Source: Methyloligella solikamskensis (lineage in GTDB: Bacteria; Pseudomonadota; Alphaproteobacteria; Rhizobiales; Methyloligellaceae). Taken from it: a stretch of DNA of 64,000 nt. Under the pieces are notes generated by a model. It ran no database searches, was not told where the DNA came from, and saw only the letters and a list, made by a program, of their open reading frames with translations. Position numbers and translations under genes: made by a program. Of the stretch, positions 60,334-64,000 are shown one piece after another. Each line of letters opens with the position of its first letter. The stretch's first letter is position 1. The stretch lies in assembly GCF_042676065.1 (NCBI RefSeq), contig NZ_JBHTJO010000001.1, positions 1,860,001 through 1,924,000 of the forward strand, read 5' to 3'.

Positions 60334-60465
60334 GTGCCGTCCGCGCCGAGCTTGGCGCCCAGCTGCGGTTCAAGGGTGCCCATATAGAAAACTTGGAGCC
60401 TCCCCGCAAGCGCACATCGTGCGGTTTTTCGCTCGCGATGCGGCGATTTTCGCGTGCGCGGCCCT

Positions 60466-62301
60466 CTATCGGGGCTCTGCGGCGTCCTCGATGGTGAGCT
60501 CGACGGTCTCGCGGCCCTGCCAGCGGTTGATTCGAAGGTGGCCTGCCACGTGAAGCGGACGGCCCTCGGCTTCCAGCAGCAGCTTGCCGAGAGGCGTCTC
60601 GGCGGCCCGGAAGGCGCAAGCCTCGAGGCGCGCGCCGTCGGGGCTCTGGAGCCGGCAGCGGATATGAGTGCCCTTCATGAGCCGGATACCGGTCACGCGA
60701 TGGGTCGGAAAGGCGAAGCGTGGCCTTGGATGGCCCATGCCGAAGGGGCCCGCCTGCTCCAGCAGCGCCAGGAGCTCTCGTGTGGCGCCAGAGGCGCTCA
60801 GAGCGCCGTCCAGTAGCATCTCCCGGGCTTCGTCGGCGGCGGCCACGCCGCTCTCGAACTGATCTGAGAGCGTCTGCTCGAAGGATGTGAGCCGGTCGCG
60901 GCTGAGGGCGAACCCGGCGGCCATGGCATGCCCGCCGCCTTTTGTCAGGATCGCGTTCGAAACGCAGTCGCGGATGGCGCGGCCGAGATCGACGCCGGGG
61001 ATGGAGCGGCCGGAGCCGGTGCCCTCGCCCGCCTCGTCCCAGGCAATGACAAGCGTTGGCCTGGCGAAGCGTTCGGTGACCCGGCTGGCGACCAGGCCCA
61101 GCAGTCCTTTGTGCCAGCCATCGCCATGGGCGATGAGCAGCGGCTTGTCGGGTTCGGCTTCGAGGGTGGCTTCGGCGACGGCGAAAGCCTCTTGAAGCAT
61201 GCGGTCCTCGATCGCCTTTCGCTCGGTGTTCAGGGCTTCCAGCCTGTCGGCCAGGGCGCGGGCCTCCACATCGTCGTCGGTGCAGAGCAGCGCTGTGCCC
61301 AGCCCTGAGAAGCCTGTCCGGCCGCCGGCATTGATGCGCGGGCCGAACACGAAGCCGAGGGTGTAGCAGCTCGGCGCATCGTCGATCCGGGAGACGTCGG
61401 CCAGTGCCCGCAGGCCCGGGTTCTGGCGCAGCCTCAGGATCTTGAGTCCCTGGGCGACGAAGGCGCGGTTGATGCCCTTCAGGGGCACCACGTCGCAGAT
61501 GGTGGCAAGCGCCACGAGGTCGAGGGAACTCAAGAGATCGGGCTCGGGCGTCTCGCCGTAGAAGCCCGACTGGCGAAGCTGGCGCGTGACGGCCACCAGA
61601 AACATGAAGACGACGCCGGCGGCCGCCAGATGGCCGAGGCCCGAGATGTCATCCTCCCGGTTCGGGTTCACGACGGCGAGAGCCGGTGGCAGATCCTCGT
61701 CTGCCTGGTGATGGTCGAGGACGATGACCTCGGCGCCCGCTTCGTTGGCCGTCGCGATAGGCCCATGTGCCGCCGTCCCGCAATCGACGGTGAGGATGAG
61801 CTTTGCCCCCTCCTCGCACAGGTCGCGCATGGCGGCGTCGGAGGGGCCGTAGCCTTCGGTGAGCCGGTCGGGGATGTAGTGAGCGGCTTTGCGGTCATGG
61901 TGGCGCAGGAAGCGCTCTATGAGCGTGATGGAGCAGGCCCCGTCCACGTCGTAATCGCCGAAGATGGCGATGGGCTCGTCGTTCCGGATGGCGTCTGCGA
62001 ACCGCGCGGCCGCTTTCTCCATATCCTGGAGGCTCGCCGGATCGGGCATCAGGGTGCGCAGGGTCGGATTGAAGAAATCCTCGACCGTCTGAGGCTCGGC
62101 GCCACGGGCGGCCAGGACGCGCCCTAAGATCTCCGGCAGGCCATTCTGTTGGGCAATGGCCGTGGCGATGTGCTCGCGCTGCGGTGAAAGCCGCGGACGC
62201 CAGCGCCGGCCGCAGGCGGAGTGCTCGACGCCGAGAAAGGCGTCGGTCTCGTCCGTGATGCCGGCGGTTTCGGGCAAGGCTGCGCCCATAAGGCCATCCA
62301 T
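60466..62301 (-). CDS. recJ: Single-stranded-DNA-specific exonuclease RecJ
   Basis: 5'-3' exonuclease in recombination and mismatch repair. The 611 residues have the DHH phosphoesterase motifs FGDYDVDGA (about residue 105), LTVDCGT and VLDHHQAD. The DHHA1 motif GGHAMAAG follows, and then a C-terminal OB fold (about 490-611). It follows glpX by 59 bases in the common alphaproteobacterial order hom-glpX-recJ. Confidence 0.96.
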   Translation of the reverse strand: MDGLMGAALPETAGITDETDAFLGVEHSACGRRWRPRLSPQREHIATAIAQQNGLPEILGRVLAARGAEPQTVEDFFNPTLRTLMPDPASLQDMEKAAARFADAIRNDEPIAIFGDYDVDGACSITLIERFLRHHDRKAAHYIPDRLTEGYGPSDAAMRDLCEEGAKLILTVDCGTAAHGPIATANEAGAEVIVLDHHQADEDLPPALAVVNPNREDDISGLGHLAAAGVVFMFLVAVTRQLRQSGFYGETPEPDLLSSLDLVALATICDVVPLKGINRAFVAQGLKILRLRQNPGLRALADVSRIDDAPSCYTLGFVFGPRINAGGRTGFSGLGTALLCTDDDVEARALADRLEALNTERKAIEDRMLQEAFAVAEATLEAEPDKPLLIAHGDGWHKGLLGLVASRVTERFARPTLVIAWDEAGEGTGSGRSIPGVDLGRAIRDCVSNAILTKGGGHAMAAGFALSRDRLTSFEQTLSDQFESGVAAADEAREMLLDGALSASGATRELLALLEQAGPFGMGHPRPRFAFPTHRVTGIRLMKGTHIRCRLQSPDGARLEACAFRAAETPLGKLLLEAEGRPLHVAGHLRINRWQGRETVELTIEDAAEPR

Positions 62302-62360
62302 GGTCGATTGTTCGGGGTTGCGCTCAGGCGCACCAAAAAAGTGTCGCGAAGGTTGCGAGC

Positions 62361-63374
62361 TTAACCGATTCGACCCGGGTTTCTGGGGCTGGGAAGTTCT
62401 CCACCGATGCGGCGCTCGGTCCTGACCCAGCGGTTCGTCTGGTTGGCCGACCGCATGACCACCGTATGGGTGATCACCGCCCGCGGCGTGAAGCGCACGC
62501 CTTCGAGGAAGGAGCCGGAGGTGATGCCCGTGGCGGCGAAGCTCACATCGCCGGAGGCCATCTCCGCGAGACGGTATTTCCGGTCGATATCGGTGATTTC
62601 GGCGGCCCGGGCCCGCTCCCGCTGTTGATCGTTGGCGGGATAGAGGCGGCCTTGCATCTGCCCGCCGATGCAGGCGAGTGCGGCGGCTGCCAGCACGCCC
62701 TCATGGGCGCCGCCGATGCCCATATAGACATCGATGCCCGTGGCGCGGGTGGCGGTGGTGTGGATAACGCCGGCGATATCGCCGTCGCCGATCAGGCGGA
62801 GCGCAGCACCCGTCGCCCGGATCTCCTCGATCAGCTTGGCATGACGCGGCCGGTCCAGGACGCAAGCCGTGAGGTTTTCGATGGGGACGCCCTTGGCCTC
62901 GGCCAGTCGGCTGAGATTTTCCGCCGGCGTCGCATCGAGATCGACCACGTCTTCGTCGTAGCCGGGGCCGATGGCGATCTTGTTCATGTAGATGGCCGGC
63001 ACTTCCAGGAGATCGCCCCGCTTGGCGACGGCGATGACCGACATGGCATTGGGAAGCGCCTTGGCGCAGACCGTGGTGCCTTCCAGGGCGTCCACAGCAA
63101 TGTCGACCTCGAGGGAACTCTTGGGATTGCCGACCTTTTCGCCGGTGAAGAGACGGTCCGCCTCGTCCTCCTCGCCCTCGCCGATGACGATGGTGCCGCT
63201 CGCCGGCACGCGCCCAAGCGCCTCCGCGGCCGCTTCGATGGCGGCGTTGTCGGCGGCCGCCTCGTCGCCCCGCCCACGCCAGTGGGCAGCCGCAACGGCC
63301 GATGCCTCGGTGATCGAGGCAATATCCAATGTGATCGTGGAGCCGGACTCCTCCGGCTTCGAAGACGGCAACAT
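62361..63374 (-). CDS. glpX: Class II fructose-1,6-bisphosphatase
   Basis: Gluconeogenic phosphatase of the lithium-sensitive fold. The 337 residues show IVIGEGEEDEAD (metal ligands, about residues 61-72) and the metal-binding motif VDALEGTT (about 93-100). At the latter the usual proline of D-P-x-x-G-T is alanine (codon GCC). The C-terminal substrate region includes GIGGAHEGVLAAAAL. It lies between hom and recJ. Confidence 0.94.
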   Translation of the reverse strand: MLPSSKPEESGSTITLDIASITEASAVAAAHWRGRGDEAAADNAAIEAAAEALGRVPASGTIVIGEGEEDEADRLFTGEKVGNPKSSLEVDIAVDALEGTTVCAKALPNAMSVIAVAKRGDLLEVPAIYMNKIAIGPGYDEDVVDLDATPAENLSRLAEAKGVPIENLTACVLDRPRHAKLIEEIRATGAALRLIGDGDIAGVIHTTATRATGIDVYMGIGGAHEGVLAAAALACIGGQMQGRLYPANDQQRERARAAEITDIDRKYRLAEMASGDVSFAATGITSGSFLEGVRFTPRAVITHTVVMRSANQTNRWVRTERRIGGELPSPRNPGRIG

Positions 63375-63442
63375 AGCCGCAGCCCTCCCTCCCAGTGGCC
63401 TTTTCTTATTTGTAACGGCCGAAAGGCGATTCTACGCGACTA

Positions 63443-64000
63443 CTATAGACTCTCGATGCGTATCATTTGTGGTTTAGCCACCACATGCCCGTCTCCCTCG
63501 ATCGCTGCAAGGGCTTTTTGGATCGCACCTTCCGTCGTCTCGTGGGTGATCATGACCACATCGACCGGGCCCGTGGGCTCTTCTCCGTCGTCCACACCGG
63601 GAATATCGGTGCGCGGACGGTGCTGAACGATGCTCTCCAACGAGATGTCCTGCTCGGCCATGCGGGTGGCGATCCCGGCGATGACGCCGGTCTGATCGTG
63701 GACCGTCAGCCGGAGATAGTAGCTGCCGGCATGGGTCCCCATCGCGGCCTGCGGGTAAGGCTTCAGATCGGCGACCTTTGTGGCGAACGGCGCCAGGACA
63801 TGGCCGCGGGCGAGCTCGATGATGTCGCCCATGACGGCGGACGCGGTCGGGCCTGCGCCGGCGCCCTGCCCGCTCAGCATGACGTCCTCGACGAAGTCGC
63901 CTTCGACGACGACGCAGTTCTGCGCGCCGAAGGTCTCGGCGATTGGGGTGTGCTTTGGCACCATGGCGGGATGCACACGCTGTTCGATGCCGTGCTCGGT
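63443..64000 (-). CDS. hom: Homoserine dehydrogenase, 5' part missing
   Basis: Reduces aspartate semialdehyde to homoserine for threonine and methionine synthesis. Only the last 185 residues are visible; the gene enters from the right edge. They include the end of the catalytic domain (GQGAGAGPTASAVMGDI) and a C-terminal ACT domain (YYLRLTVHDQTGVIAGIATRMAEQDISLESI), the usual site of threonine feedback. Homoserine is also the precursor for the cystathionine used by MetC elsewhere in the window. Confidence 0.95.
   Translation of the reverse strand, partial: TEHGIEQRVHPAMVPKHTPIAETFGAQNCVVVEGDFVEDVMLSGQGAGAGPTASAVMGDIIELARGHVLAPFATKVADLKPYPQAAMGTHAGSYYLRLTVHDQTGVIAGIATRMAEQDISLESIVQHRPRTDIPGVDDGEEPTGPVDVVMITHETTEGAIQKALAAIEGDGHVVAKPQMIRIESL

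Overview
The window looks like a chromosomal core segment of a GC-rich alphaproteobacterium, most likely of the Hyphomicrobiales (Rhizobiales) type. The signs are the lpx/bamA/rseP/dxr/cdsA/uppS/frr/pyrH/tsf/rpsB block with LpxI in place of LpxH, the nuoA-N/birA/rnj/mce/DUF1467/proS/lolC/lolD/dnaE block, tig/clpP/clpX/lon/hup, an NDUFS4-type complex I protein, the short ProRS form, and hom/glpX/recJ. Nearly everything is housekeeping. I see no prophage, insertion sequence, integron or CRISPR array.

Region 1 (1-14411, minus strand) starts at a promoter before rpsB. It runs through translation factors (rpsB, tsf, frr), UMP kinase (pyrH), isoprenoid and phospholipid synthesis (uppS, dxr, cdsA), envelope proteolysis and assembly (rseP, bamA), and lipid A plus fatty-acid synthesis (lpxD, fabZ, lpxA, lpxI, lpxB). 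lpxB is cut by the window edge. Region 2 (14461-22062, minus) holds the replicative polymerase dnaE, the lipoprotein exporter lolD/lolC and proS. A candidate LexA-type box lies inside a plausible dnaE promoter. A 545-base gap ends in a strong terminator.

Region 3 (22063-40595, minus) is the complete 14-subunit complex I operon nuoA-N followed by birA, rnj, mce and a DUF1467 gene. A fluoroacetyl-CoA-thioesterase-like (FlK family) gene is embedded between nuoC and nuoD with 4-base overlaps on both sides. The nuoD-nuoE spacer holds a strong inverted repeat. A divergent methyltransferase gene borders the operon.

Region 4 (41793-49621, minus) has tRNA-Asp, tRNA-Val and the protein quality-control set hup, lon, clpX, clpP, tig, then tRNA-Leu. 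lon has a good heat-shock-type promoter, and trigger factor ends in a His-Asp repeat tail. Region 5 (49743-57548, mainly plus) is more accessory. It holds a secreted FecR-domain protein, a sulfur amino acid cluster (cysK, sseA, metC), an SDR, a LysR regulator divergent from a Tat-exported alpha/beta hydrolase, and a pentameric ligand-gated ion channel homologue. Region 6 (57571-64000) has an NDUFS4-like gene between tRNA-Arg and tRNA-Pro, a DUF192 protein, a double cold-shock-domain protein, a glyoxalase-fold protein, tRNA-Glu, recJ, glpX and the 3' part of hom.

The observations most worth following are the FlK-like enzyme inside the complex I operon, the LexA-type box at dnaE, the ion channel homologue, the lon heat-shock promoter, and the terminator-bearing gap at 21518-22062. 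None of these is proven to be a new system. All functions are read from sequence and family knowledge, without database searches.
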